21,273 nucleotides of DNA from Euryarchaeota archaeon UBA121 (GCA_002499865.1 DANL01000062.1:1-21273), one strand, 5' to 3'. Shown: positions 1 through 7,765, numbered from the stretch's first letter. Notes: generated from the letters alone by a model not told the origin. Translations and numbers: made by a program.

Positions 1-804
1 CTCGTTGAAAAGTGTGAAACCGTAGAAAGTAGCTACAATCACAGTGAGGTAGGAGAAGGCACTAACCCAAGCGGCATTGGCTCTATGGTAGGCCATGGTT
101 ATGCCTACCTGACCACCCCCCGCACCGATTCCTATGCCGATAAGAGCAGCGATAGTCTTCCACTCCAGTCCGGCCACGTCAGGAAGCGCTTGGAAGATGC
201 TTCCCACCACTGAGAAAGCTGCAAACCAGAACACCACGGAGGAAGCGGAGTCTGTATTCCTGAGCTCCCTGACATACATGTACGCCATGGCGGCAAAGAA
301 TCCTGAGCCCAGTGCCAGAAGAGCGTCCGAGTCAATACTGGAGAGATCAGGCGAGACGATCAGTACAATCCCAGCGAAAGCGGTACCGACAAGGAGGGCT
401 ACCATAGGCTCTACCCTCTCTCTGATGACTCTACCAGATAGAAGTGCCACGAAAAGAGGAGCAGTATACTGAAGCGTCACTGCCTGGCCTATTGGGATTC
501 TTCCTAGTGCAGTGAAGTAGAGTATCATCGCGGTCAATCCCACAACGCATCTCAGTAGCATCGTCCGCTTGTCGCTAACCTTCAGAGACAACCCTCTACT
601 GGTGGCAAAAATAGCCACAGCGAAAGCGATGACTGCCGATCTGACCATTATGATCATCCATACGTCAGCATGGAAGCTCGTCCATTTCACCAATGCATTC
701 ATGGTTCCGAAGCACATACTGCCGAAGATCATCCACAGTACTGCAATTCTCGGTGAGTCAGCGGGGGTGATGTAAGAAGGCCCCCGTTCCTTCAAATCGC
801 TCAT
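1..804 (-). CDS. EamA/DMT-family transporter, C-terminus cut by window edge
   Basis: This is an inner-membrane permease of the drug/metabolite transporter superfamily; the substrate cannot be told from sequence. The minus frame is open from ATG at 804 to base 1, giving 268 residues of a family that is usually about 300, so roughly the last helix is missing. It is almost entirely hydrophobic helices separated by short basic turns. The hallmark of the first EamA repeat is clear near residues 95-130 (YFTALGRIPIGQAVTLQYTA, then a second-half PLFVALL). A second EamA repeat starts near residue 155. The start is fixed by an ATGA overlap with the parA stop at 801-803, so the two genes are probably translationally coupled. 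Confidence is high for the family and low for any substrate. Confidence 0.88.
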   Translation of the reverse strand, partial: MSDLKERGPSYITPADSPRIAVLWMIFGSMCFGTMNALVKWTSFHADVWMIIMVRSAVIAFAVAIFATSRGLSLKVSDKRTMLLRCVVGLTAMILYFTALGRIPIGQAVTLQYTAPLFVALLSGRVIRERVEPMVALLVGTAFAGIVLIVSPDLSSIDSDALLALGSGFFAAMAYMYVRELRNTDSASSVVFWFAAFSVVGSIFQALPDVAGLEWKTIAALIGIGIGAGGGQVGITMAYHRANAAWVSAFSYLTVIVATFYGFTLFNE

Positions 805-1751
805 CTTTTCAGACCCCAGCGCCTCTCTAAGACCGAAACGACATCTCTGTAATCTTGCCCTCCTGCACTGTTTGGCTGATGCAGGTGTATCGGTATTCCA
901 TGGCTAGGGGCCTCGGCTAGTCTGATGTTCCTTCTTATCGCCGGCTCGACCATCAGTTTCGGAAAGGCCTCACGAAGCTCCGAGGCGACCTGATGATTCA
1001 GTGTGGTAGGTGCATGCATGGTCATGAGCACTCCATCAACTCCAAGCGTTGGATTGAGGAGCGTCCTGACTTCTCTTATGGTTCCGGATAGCAGGGCTAG
1101 TCCTTCCAGAGCGAAGTACTCAGTCTGTACGGGGACTACTATCCCATCGCTTGCCACCAGTGCATTTACCGAAACAATCCCCAAGGAAGGTGGCGTATCA
1201 ATTAGTATTAGGTCGTAGTGAGGTAGCAAGGGGGCCAACGCCTCGTATAGTCTACGTTCTCTGCCTAGCTGCCTCAGCATCTCCTGCTCCAACCCAATTA
1301 GAGTTTTATCGCCCACTATCATGTGAACATTATCAACAGCAGTCGCATGTCTCGCATTTATGGCTGTCTCTGGATTGAGAATTAGATCTCTAGTAGTGGT
1401 TCTTACCTTGCTCTTATCGACACCAAGGCCAGTGGCACAGTTACCTTGTGAGTCGGCATCTACCACGAGTATCTTGTAGCCCCTAAGGCCGAGTTGGGAA
1501 GCCACATTGATCACTGTGGTAGTCTTGCCCACCCCTCCCTTCTGATTGATCACAGTCACCACTCTTCCTCTGCCTTTTGGAGTGGGTAGTGAGGCTGGTA
1601 GATCCATGGGTCCGGATACTTCCTCAGTCTTCACTCGCTCGACAGAATCCAGTATGGGAGAACCAGCTACCTCATCCGTCTCTGTGAACTCTACATCCAC
1701 TATCAGAGGGGCTTCTTTTGCGTCTGGAAGCACGCTCCGTTCATCGTTCAC
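801..1751 (-). CDS. parA: ParA/Soj-family partition ATPase
   Basis: This is a deviant Walker-type ATPase that in characterised systems binds DNA as an ATP dimer and positions chromosomes, plasmids or membrane-associated cargo. All motifs are visible: Walker A KGGVGKTTT at residues 71-79 with the signature lysine K71, the DADSQGN A' motif at 98-104, Walker B LIDTPP at 183-188, and the Soj-type RRNIRLAEAPSHGIP at 273-287. About 60 acidic, low-complexity residues precede the core, which is unusual for Soj. A Met at residue 49 would give a standard-length protein, but the GTG at 1751 is the first start after an in-frame TAG at 1758-1760. No parB follows. Upstream on the same strand is a SAP-domain membrane protein, and downstream is the overlapping EamA gene. 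A perfect hairpin touches the start codon. Confidence 0.93.
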   Translation of the reverse strand: MNDERSVLPDAKEAPLIVDVEFTETDEVAGSPILDSVERVKTEEVSGPMDLPASLPTPKGRGRVVTVINQKGGVGKTTTVINVASQLGLRGYKILVVDADSQGNCATGLGVDKSKVRTTTRDLILNPETAINARHATAVDNVHMIVGDKTLIGLEQEMLRQLGRERRLYEALAPLLPHYDLILIDTPPSLGIVSVNALVASDGIVVPVQTEYFALEGLALLSGTIREVRTLLNPTLGVDGVLMTMHAPTTLNHQVASELREAFPKLMVEPAIRRNIRLAEAPSHGIPIHLHQPNSAGGQDYRDVVSVLERRWGLKR

Positions 1752-1769
1752 GAGCGCCTACGGCGCTCG
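1751..1769 (-). promoter_or_regulatory. Perfect 8-bp hairpin touching the parA GTG start
   Basis: CGAGCGCC at 1751-1758 and GGCGCTCG at 1762-1769 are perfect reverse complements around a 3-nt loop. In the parA transcript the 3' arm of the stem ends on the first base of the GTG. It could limit ribosome access, act as a palindromic operator, or separate the parA transcript from the upstream SAP gene that ends at 1822. The structure is read directly from the sequence; any role is inference. Confidence 0.5.
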
Positions 1770-1821
1770 GAAGACCATTCAAAGTACCGCTGAAAAACAA
1801 GTCACCAAAGCGTTTCTGAGA

Positions 1822-4149
1822 TTAGTCAGAAGAGCTCGAAGTCAGGACCCAACCAGCCATTCTGGATGTCTCGGCATCCATTCCAAATCTCAGCGAGTTA
1901 TCGATTCCTCTATCATCGGTCCAAGATCTCTGCCCAAGTAGGGCCACTCTTCCATCCACAATCCCTCCTGGCAGGGAGGAAAGAAGATCATCCTCTGGGA
2001 TGGTGACCAAGTATCCGAGCTCAACATCCGTAAACCATGTCCCTTGGGTTCCTTCAATCATCGAATTCAGATCTGAGTACCGCAGGTCATCGAGAAGCCT
2101 TCCTTCCAGAAGCGACAAGGTAAGAGTATCAGGTACCGATTCTCTATCCCATGAAGCAGTTCCGGAGCTATACTGACTATCTTCAATCAAATCACAAGAT
2201 TCACCTGACTGCCTTACAGTAGTCCACCCAGAGGCATCATTCTCCAAAACCCAAGACATATTCCACTCTGGAGATCTAGTGGGTTGTGACCAGTATGCCT
2301 GCCATATGTAGCCAGTAGACTCCAGAGCGTTTGCTACCCCGCTACTGGGATGGTTCTCTAAGGTGCACTGTATAGCCTCTTCAAGGTTGAAATCTCTGCT
2401 TTGGGACTCATCAGGCATTGCTGATATCCACTGTCTCTGGGATGAGCTACTAGGCTTATCCTGACCAGGACCAGGTCTACTGTCGTATGTTGAATACCAC
2501 TCTATGTCTTTGCTACCAGACGAGCTGGTTAGTTCTGACATCGTCATCGTAATTTCTATCCTCCCTTCAGGTAGTGACATTGCCGCCGTCCCGGCAATCA
2601 ATCCACAGTTACTGGTCTCGAGACTCTTATCCAATCGTAGATCAACTGTCTGTTGAACCGGCCAAGGACTACCGCTCTTCACTAAGAGATTGAGTCTTGC
2701 ATGGCCCAGGCAGTCTTGTATATCTTGGTTCCACATCTCTATTTCGTAAACATAACCAAAATCATCGGTTCTCTTTTCCGAACCGACCGTCCACCTCCAA
2801 TCAGAGTTCCAATTGTCGTCATCAGTCCAACTACTTCCCTCCGTGAGAACCATGTCTCCGAAAACCTCGTGCAGTTCCAACGGGGTGAGGGGAAGTAGAA
2901 GAGGTGATATTCCGCTAATTCCTGAAAGCTCCTCGAGATCGTAAATTATCGCATTTGCAGACGATGTCTGCTCATTGTTATCTGTGAAGTCAACATGTAG
3001 ATTTGATCTAATGACTTTTTTCGATGTAATCTCGGTCCATTTCTTCGATGTTATATCTGCAGTGTTATCGGGCAGACTCACCTTACCTCCACATTCACCG
3101 CTACTAGTCACTCTCCTGAATGTAAGGTCCATATCTAGGTCGTAATCCAAAGTATGCTCTGCAGCCAAGTGGTCCCTGCCGTAGGCATCAGGGGATGAAA
3201 CAGCTCCGACGAAGGAGAGATCCCCTGCATCTTGAATATCTGATAGGGAACCCTTTCTCATTACCGAGGAACCAGAGCCAGATACGATATCAACAGAGAT
3301 CTCATCGCAAATTTCATCCAAGGCACTGGGCGAGGCGGCATCTCTAACCAGAGAGATCATTTCGTCACCAGTTATACTGATCATGCCTTCATCTATTGTG
3401 AAAGTCATCTCATCCCCATACTTGAGCTGTCTGGCTTGGAAAGAAGAATCGGCCCCAAGTATGTAGAATGCTCCACCACCGGCAATCATTACAGCTACAA
3501 TAACGGCTGAAATCGGTTTCCAGTTCTCGAATAGAGAATCAAACGAAGGGAGTACGATGACCATCGAAGAACTATCCTGGCCATTTGTAGGGGGAATATC
3601 TGCCTGACTCCGCTCGGGGATTTTCCAAGTATCCTCATCGTTAGACTCAGCGTTGTTTGCCTCCTCAACGATATCTGCCTCCATAATCTCGTCTTCTTCG
3701 CTAGTGGGCTTTTCTGGATTCTGCTCGCCTCCTCTTTCCAACCACTCATTACCGTAGTGAGCCCACTGTTCCAAGGTCCAGCCATCGGGAAGCCCTTCCT
3801 TCGGGATTTCGGGAGCATCTTCTGGAAGAGCGGCACTCGAGACATCAAGCTCCTCCACACGTACCTCAATAGCTTCGGCTTCCGCAACTCCTCCCTTGCC
3901 CTCAAATTTCGCGAGAAGACGATCTACAGCATCCCCGACCTCTGTTTCAGAACTAGCTTTTACCGACTCTTGGGAAGAATCAGAATCAACCATCTTAGAA
4001 TCCTTAGGCGCATATTCAGCTAGTATCCTATCGATGAGCTCGGCCTTCTTGCCGGATACCATAAGGCCTAGCTCACCACACATTTTCCTGAGTTCGTCGA
4101 CCTTCATCGCCATGAGCTCGTTATGAGTCGGCGCATCGCTCCCAGACAT
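1822..4149 (-). CDS. SAP-domain single-pass membrane protein with large ectodomain
   Basis: The protein has 775 residues from the ATG at 4149. A GTG at 4206 is also possible, but it lacks a ribosome site and adds a non-conserved-looking leader, whereas GGAG lies 9 nt before 4149. Order of parts: a SAP-like helix-turn-helix at residues 10-46 (VDELRKMCGELGLMVSGKKA), a motif that binds DNA or RNA in characterised proteins; an acidic linker; a Trp-rich patch at 119-139 (GLPDGWTLEQWAHYGNEWL); another acidic stretch; a single transmembrane helix at about 212-232 (ISAVIVAVMIAGGGAFYIL); then about 540 residues with six cysteines, many Trp and Ser/Asp-rich linkers. This is most simply a cytoplasmic SAP domain and an outside ectodomain. 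It lies 70 nt upstream of parA on the same strand. The ectodomain is not recognised. Function is unknown. Confidence 0.85.
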   Translation of the reverse strand: MSGSDAPTHNELMAMKVDELRKMCGELGLMVSGKKAELIDRILAEYAPKDSKMVDSDSSQESVKASSETEVGDAVDRLLAKFEGKGGVAEAEAIEVRVEELDVSSAALPEDAPEIPKEGLPDGWTLEQWAHYGNEWLERGGEQNPEKPTSEEDEIMEADIVEEANNAESNDEDTWKIPERSQADIPPTNGQDSSSMVIVLPSFDSLFENWKPISAVIVAVMIAGGGAFYILGADSSFQARQLKYGDEMTFTIDEGMISITGDEMISLVRDAASPSALDEICDEISVDIVSGSGSSVMRKGSLSDIQDAGDLSFVGAVSSPDAYGRDHLAAEHTLDYDLDMDLTFRRVTSSGECGGKVSLPDNTADITSKKWTEITSKKVIRSNLHVDFTDNNEQTSSANAIIYDLEELSGISGISPLLLPLTPLELHEVFGDMVLTEGSSWTDDDNWNSDWRWTVGSEKRTDDFGYVYEIEMWNQDIQDCLGHARLNLLVKSGSPWPVQQTVDLRLDKSLETSNCGLIAGTAAMSLPEGRIEITMTMSELTSSSGSKDIEWYSTYDSRPGPGQDKPSSSSQRQWISAMPDESQSRDFNLEEAIQCTLENHPSSGVANALESTGYIWQAYWSQPTRSPEWNMSWVLENDASGWTTVRQSGESCDLIEDSQYSSGTASWDRESVPDTLTLSLLEGRLLDDLRYSDLNSMIEGTQGTWFTDVELGYLVTIPEDDLLSSLPGGIVDGRVALLGQRSWTDDRGIDNSLRFGMDAETSRMAGWVLTSSSSD

Positions 4150-4248
4150 CCTTATCGTACTCCAGCCGACTGCCGAGCCTTTCAATTCCTTCGCCAATAT
4201 GAACACTAATTACATCGCTATGGGTAGTTATGAGGAATACCGCAAGAC

Positions 4249-4256
4249 AATATACT
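4249..4256 (+). promoter_or_regulatory. Possible TATA element upstream of rimK
   Basis: AATATACT lies about 30 bases before the rimK ATG, in the divergent gap between the SAP gene and rimK. The spacing suits an archaeal TATA box for a leaderless or short-leader transcript. No strong BRE is visible, so this is a weak call. Confidence 0.28.
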
Positions 4257-4284
4257 GAAGAAGTCCCCTCTGGGCGCGAGAATC

Positions 4285-5238
4285 ATGAGGCCCCGACTAA
4301 TCATACTGTCCAGAGCACCTAGTCTGTACAGTACTAGGAGGATTTTGGAGGAAGCAGAGGCGGCCGGTTGGGATGTACAGATAATTGACCCACTGAAGCT
4401 TGATGTTGAAGTAGGGGACAACGGAGTCGAGATATCTCACAAGGGCTACGCCGTAGCTTGTGAGGCTGTAATCCCTAGAATTGGGCATTCTATTACCAGG
4501 AAAGGAGTCCAGCGTGTTAGGGCGTTTCAGAGGATGGGAGTAATTGTACTGAACGAGGGGGATGGAATCGAGAGTAGCAGAGACAAGCTCAGGGCATCCC
4601 AGATGATGAACGAAGGAGGCATCCCGATACCGATTACTGCATCCGTTGCTACATGGCAAGGCACTAGGAGGGCTATCGCCAGAGTAGGGGGTGCACCATG
4701 CGTCATCAAGACCCATGAGGGAACTCACGGTTCAGGGGTATTCCTGGCACATACTGAACAACAGGCAAAACAGTTGGTCTATCAGATGCTTGAGAGAGGC
4801 TTAACGCCATTGGTTCAGGAATATATCAGGGAATCTCATGGGCAAGATATTCGCGCATTCGTAGTAGGGGGAAAGGTTGTCGCATCCATGAGGAGGAAAG
4901 CCAAGGGAAGTGAGTTCAGGTCTAATTTCCACTTGGGAGGGGAGGTCGAGCGTTTAGTAATACCAGAAAAGTATGCCGAGATAGCATGCAAGGCGGCCGA
5001 TATTATGGGTCTTGAGATAGCTGGGGTGGATATGCTAGAGTCAGATAGAGGACCACTCGTTCTTGAGGTAAACTCGAGTCCCGGACTCGAGGGGATTGAG
5101 GCCGCTTCAGGGGTAAACGTAGCTAGTAGGATTATTGCCAATGTAGCCAGACTCCATGATTCTGTGGAACAGCCTCCAAACAATCAGGAAAACCATGTCT
5201 CTGAAAAGAGCAATGAAGGAGCAATAGGAGAGGTTTGA
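4285..5238 (+). CDS. rimK: RimK-family alpha-L-glutamate ligase (ATP-grasp)
   Basis: This ATP-grasp enzyme ligates glutamate to a protein or cofactor; the bacterial prototype adds glutamates to the C-terminus of ribosomal protein S6. The whole length (317 residues; E. coli RimK is 300) follows the bacterial RimK plan: ILSRAPSLYSTRRI at the N-terminus, IPRIGHSITRKG near 65-76, RDKLRASQMM before the ATP-grasp, VIKTHEGTHGSGV and QEYIRESHGQDIR for nucleotide binding, FRSNFHLGG, and LVLEVNSSPGLEGIE for Mg2+ ligands. About 30 polar residues follow the domain. Archaea lack bacterial S6, so the acceptor is unknown; relatives such as CofF (F420) and MptN (tetrahydrosarcinapterin) are alternatives. It is divergent from the SAP gene. 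No good ribosome site is seen, so the transcript may be leaderless. Confidence 0.85.
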   Translation: MRPRLIILSRAPSLYSTRRILEEAEAAGWDVQIIDPLKLDVEVGDNGVEISHKGYAVACEAVIPRIGHSITRKGVQRVRAFQRMGVIVLNEGDGIESSRDKLRASQMMNEGGIPIPITASVATWQGTRRAIARVGGAPCVIKTHEGTHGSGVFLAHTEQQAKQLVYQMLERGLTPLVQEYIRESHGQDIRAFVVGGKVVASMRRKAKGSEFRSNFHLGGEVERLVIPEKYAEIACKAADIMGLEIAGVDMLESDRGPLVLEVNSSPGLEGIEAASGVNVASRIIANVARLHDSVEQPPNNQENHVSEKSNEGAIGEV

Positions 5239-5347
5239 CGGCGTACCTCAAGACGTCCTGAAATACTATCTTCGAAGATGAGGTTCAGAGAAGCATTCAA
5301 TACCTCGGTAGCCGGCTTGGGTACGTCCTAAGGGACAGGGATGCACT

Positions 5348-5359
5348 ACCGCTTGCGGT
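5348..5359 (+). repeat. Short palindrome before the recombinase gene
   Basis: ACCGC-TT-GCGGT is a perfect inverted repeat directly 5' of the recombinase ribosome site. It could be an operator or a small mRNA hairpin. At five base pairs per arm, chance cannot be excluded. Confidence 0.3.
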
Positions 5360-5360
5360 T

Positions 5361-5365
5361 GGAGG
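5361..5365 (+). promoter_or_regulatory. Shine-Dalgarno for the XerA-like gene
   Basis: GGAGG sits 7 nt before the ATG at 5373 and supports that start over later Met codons. Confidence 0.6.
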
Positions 5366-5372
5366 CGAGAAC

Positions 5373-6461
5373 ATGAATTACCGTGAGGAGGAAAGAAGGG
5401 AGCAAACTATTCTATCGGGATCCGATAGAAACTCCGTCCTACCAATCAGGCTCCAACGACTTTCAGCACTCCCTTGGTACGAATGCTGGGTCCAGCAACT
5501 GAGAATTGAGAAGAAGAGTAAGCACACGATTAGAGCATACACACTATCAGCCAGGACGTTCAGTCTAACCAGCCTTCCCGGAGAGGATGAAAGAACTTGG
5601 GACGATATTTCTCAGATTTCCGTCAGTGAATTCCACCAGAGGGCCAATCCAGATAGGGGCAGGATGGATGCTTGGATGAATACTCTAGGGAGTCTAAGCC
5701 CCTCGTCACTTAATGCTAGGATTGCTGCTACCTCACATCTGCTCAAGTGGCTGGGCCACGGGGTTCCTGATTGGATTCAGAGACCCTCCAAGAGGAAGTC
5801 ATTGCCTCGGACCTTAGGGAGGTCAGAGCTTTCCCGCCTGAGAGACGCATCCAATAACTCGGAAGACCCGCTTTCCTCTCCGATTGTTACTATACTGCTT
5901 GATACTGGACTTAGGGTTTCGGAACTCTGCAGTCTGGACATAGAGGATATTGACTTGGATGACCTGTCTGCATTGGTTATTGGAGGGAAGGGGGAGAAAG
6001 ATCGTACAGTACTATTCACATCTGCTACGGTTAGGGTCGTTGAATCATGGCTACCTATCAGGAAGTCGAGAGCAAGACTCACAGGTACTAGTGATGAGGA
6101 GAGAGCACTATTCCTGTCTAGCAGAGGCAGGAGGATGAACCCCCGTTCAGTTCAGAAACTAATCGACAGGTTAGCTGATGACTCTGACATTCCTCGTTCT
6201 AGGTTGAGCCCACATACACTCAGGCACACATTTGCAACTGGATTACTTGAGAGAGGGGCTGACTTGGTTACCATTCAGAGATTACTAGGCCACTCAAGCA
6301 TAGCTACTACTAGGGTATATCTTGAAATTGGAGACCAAACTCTCAGAGAAATCTATCACAGAGCTCAGAGAACCCCTCCAATCGCCCCTCCTCCACTGGA
6401 GAGAGATAACTTGGATGTGGAAAGTGAGAATGAATATCAAGTAATGACTCGAGTAGAGTGA
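5373..6461 (+). CDS. xerA: XerA/XerD-like tyrosine recombinase
   Basis: This site-specific recombinase breaks and rejoins DNA through a phosphotyrosine. In archaea, XerA-type enzymes resolve chromosome dimers at dif; others are integrases. The N-terminal SAM-like core-binding domain lies at about residues 33-130 (YECWVQQLRIEKKSKHTIRA). The catalytic domain at 145-325 has every active residue: R181 (DTGLRVSEL), K206 (GGKGEKDR), H281 and R284 (HTLRHTFATG), H307 (LLGHSSI) and Y316 (RVYLEIG). The 362-residue length includes polar tails of about 30 residues at each end, longer than typical Xer. No integrase accessory genes, tRNA target or direct repeats flank it, which favours a housekeeping Xer over a mobile-element integrase. 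Its end lies 2 nt from the convergent small gene. Confidence 0.88.
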   Translation: MNYREEERREQTILSGSDRNSVLPIRLQRLSALPWYECWVQQLRIEKKSKHTIRAYTLSARTFSLTSLPGEDERTWDDISQISVSEFHQRANPDRGRMDAWMNTLGSLSPSSLNARIAATSHLLKWLGHGVPDWIQRPSKRKSLPRTLGRSELSRLRDASNNSEDPLSSPIVTILLDTGLRVSELCSLDIEDIDLDDLSALVIGGKGEKDRTVLFTSATVRVVESWLPIRKSRARLTGTSDEERALFLSSRGRRMNPRSVQKLIDRLADDSDIPRSRLSPHTLRHTFATGLLERGADLVTIQRLLGHSSIATTRVYLEIGDQTLREIYHRAQRTPPIAPPPLERDNLDVESENEYQVMTRVE

Positions 6462-6463
6462 TA

Positions 6464-6658
6464 TCATTTCTTGGCCGGGTTTTTCTTGTTAGTACGCTTA
6501 TCGACTGAATCGGGTCCCTTCCACTCTCTATCTGCTCCCGCTTCATTTCCTTGATGTCCGGGAATGGGGCAATATTTTCCAGACCTGCATCGGCTACAGT
6601 TATCCCGAGGGGGATGATCTACAACCTTCTGAAGACGACCATACTTCCTACGAGGCAC
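6464..6658 (-). CDS. Small basic Cys-rich hypothetical protein (64 aa)
   Basis: The frame starts at GTG 6658 (MPRRKYGRLQKVVDHPP) and has four potential metal ligands in a compact CSRCRSGKYCPIPGH block at residues 21-35 (C21, C24, C29, H35). A Lys/Asn-rich tail ending NKKNPAKK follows. This looks like a miniature zinc-binding nucleic-acid or ribosome-associated protein, but I do not recognise a family. Points in favour of a real gene are an upstream in-frame TAA that leaves GTG as the natural start, AGGGG just before it, and a stop 2 nt from the convergent xerA stop, the same tight packing seen at other convergent pairs here. A 90-residue plus-strand frame over the same bases looks less protein-like. 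Confidence 0.5.
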   Translation of the reverse strand: MPRRKYGRLQKVVDHPPRDNCSRCRSGKYCPIPGHQGNEAGADREWKGPDSVDKRTNKKNPAKK

Positions 6659-6812
6659 AAATCCCCTGATATCAGGAGGGACTTAGCAATTACTAGGACA
6701 GCAACCTTGAATCTTAGCCCCCTCGCCATAATCCGTGAGCCCCGAGCCAGCATCATTTCCAGACGCTTCCGCGTCGGTTTTGTTCGCCCAGGTTTTGGAT
6801 GGCGATCCACGA

Positions 6813-7523
6813 ATGAAGATTGACGGTGAAGGATATCTCAGGGCAGAATCTTGGCCTGGAGACGGAAGATCAGTATTTCTGGGGGATGTCGCCAAAGCAG
6901 TATTGAGATTCCTGGGCCCTCATGACCCTCCACAGTTCTCATCCGAGCCCGGATATGACGAGCAAAGATGGCAACTCACATCCACATCCGGAGATGTCTC
7001 TGTAAAGATAACCAGTAACTCATATTGGGGATTCGGACTAATCGCCAAATGCTTCTACAATAAAATTGAGATTTACGGCCCTCTATCATTGAGGGCAAGA
7101 TGCATTCATGATGTCGTGGCTTCCTTGGGGAGGAATCCATGGGAGCCATTCTGGCTTGGCAGGTTCGAGAGAGTCACCGGTGTAAAATCTGAGGAACACC
7201 AGAGGGATTGGACTAGCCTGGTAAAATGGGCCTCAGATGATATGAGATCAGAGATTGGAGAGCTGGAAGAAAGAGTGGCACAACTCTCCTCAAAGGGTGA
7301 TCGAGAATCTCTAAAACGAGCAAAGATGGCCCTCGAAGAAGCCTCGTCAGCACTTGTGGATAGAAATGCTCCAGCTGTAGAAAGGGCATTGGGGAGAGCT
7401 AACAGCGCTCTGATTGAGGCTGACCCTAGTACAGAGGTTCTATCATCGGAATACGCTTCAATCGAAGTAAAAGCGCACAATGAAGACGATAGTATACCGT
7501 TCGTGGATCTATCTGAGGAATAG
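6813..7523 (+). CDS. Hypothetical protein with C-terminal helical region
   Basis: I do not recognise this protein. From ATG 6813 it has 236 residues (MKIDGEGYLRAESWPGDGRS). A GTG at 6735 would add 26 low-complexity residues and has no ribosome site. The first 130 residues mix beta-like and aromatic stretches (SNSYWGFGLIAKCFYNKIEIYG, abridged to its core WGFGLIAKCFYNK). From about residue 140 the chain is Glu/Lys/Ala-rich and probably forms a helical hairpin or coiled coil (EIGELEERVAQLSSKGDRES, then a similar ALEEASSALVDR segment). It ends with an acidic tail. There is no signal peptide or membrane segment, so it is probably cytoplasmic. The stop is 2 nt from the convergent Sec61-beta gene. 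The pair of Ala-rich helices near the end looks internally repetitive. Confidence 0.75.
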   Translation: MKIDGEGYLRAESWPGDGRSVFLGDVAKAVLRFLGPHDPPQFSSEPGYDEQRWQLTSTSGDVSVKITSNSYWGFGLIAKCFYNKIEIYGPLSLRARCIHDVVASLGRNPWEPFWLGRFERVTGVKSEEHQRDWTSLVKWASDDMRSEIGELEERVAQLSSKGDRESLKRAKMALEEASSALVDRNAPAVERALGRANSALIEADPSTEVLSSEYASIEVKAHNEDDSIPFVDLSEE

Positions 7524-7525
7524 TT

Positions 7526-7717
7526 CTACAGTCCTATTGTTTCGCCTAGCCATGATAGGACGTTATGGTTAGCAAGATAAATTGTAATTGAAAAGACGAA
7601 GCAGGCCACATAAATCATGGTCTTAGAAATCTGTATCGCGTCCTCGGACTCCTCATCGAAGTATCGAATCAAACCAGCAGCTTGCTGGATTCCACTGCCC
7701 TTCTTCTCCTTCGCCAT
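7526..7717 (-). CDS. secG: Preprotein translocase subunit Sec61-beta (SecG)
   Basis: This is the small tail-anchored subunit of the archaeal SecYE-beta protein-conducting channel. At 63 residues it has the expected size. A Lys-rich cytosolic start (MAKEKKGSGIQQ) leads into the family signature AAGLIRYFDEESEDAIQIS at residues 13-31, then one transmembrane helix at about 33-54 (MIYVACFVFSITIYLANHN) and a short outside tail. The AGL-RYFDEE motif is characteristic of archaeal and eukaryotic Sec-beta, which supports the archaeal assignment of the window. It follows an unrecognised gene on the same strand by 48 nt, so co-transcription is likely. It was short enough to be missed by strict gene callers, but the motif leaves little doubt. 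Confidence 0.93.
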   Translation of the reverse strand: MAKEKKGSGIQQAAGLIRYFDEESEDAIQISKTMIYVACFVFSITIYLANHNVLSWLGETIGL

Positions 7718-7765
7718 TGAACCGCCGGACCTGCCTACAGTATTTCAAGGCCGCTAAGGCCCCAA

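Noticed and set aside
134..775. Plus-strand open frames at 134-472 and 569-775
   Set aside because: They lie opposite a well-supported EamA transporter that continues through base 1, and their translations look random.
4150..4206. Longer N-terminus of the SAP protein from GTG 4206
   Set aside because: It has no ribosome site, and the added 19 residues precede a good ATG with GGAG in front.
5373..6461. Recombinase as part of an integrated element
   Set aside because: No attachment repeats, tRNA target, transposase or phage genes are nearby, and flanking genes are ordinary chromosomal ones.
6551..6823. 90-residue plus-strand frame
   Set aside because: It is Arg/Ser/Pro-rich with no domain and covers both the Cys-rich minus gene and the start of the next plus gene.
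6619..6895. Minus-strand frames of 63 and 70 residues
   Set aside because: They overlap the divergent promoter and the next gene, and lack ribosome sites or motifs.
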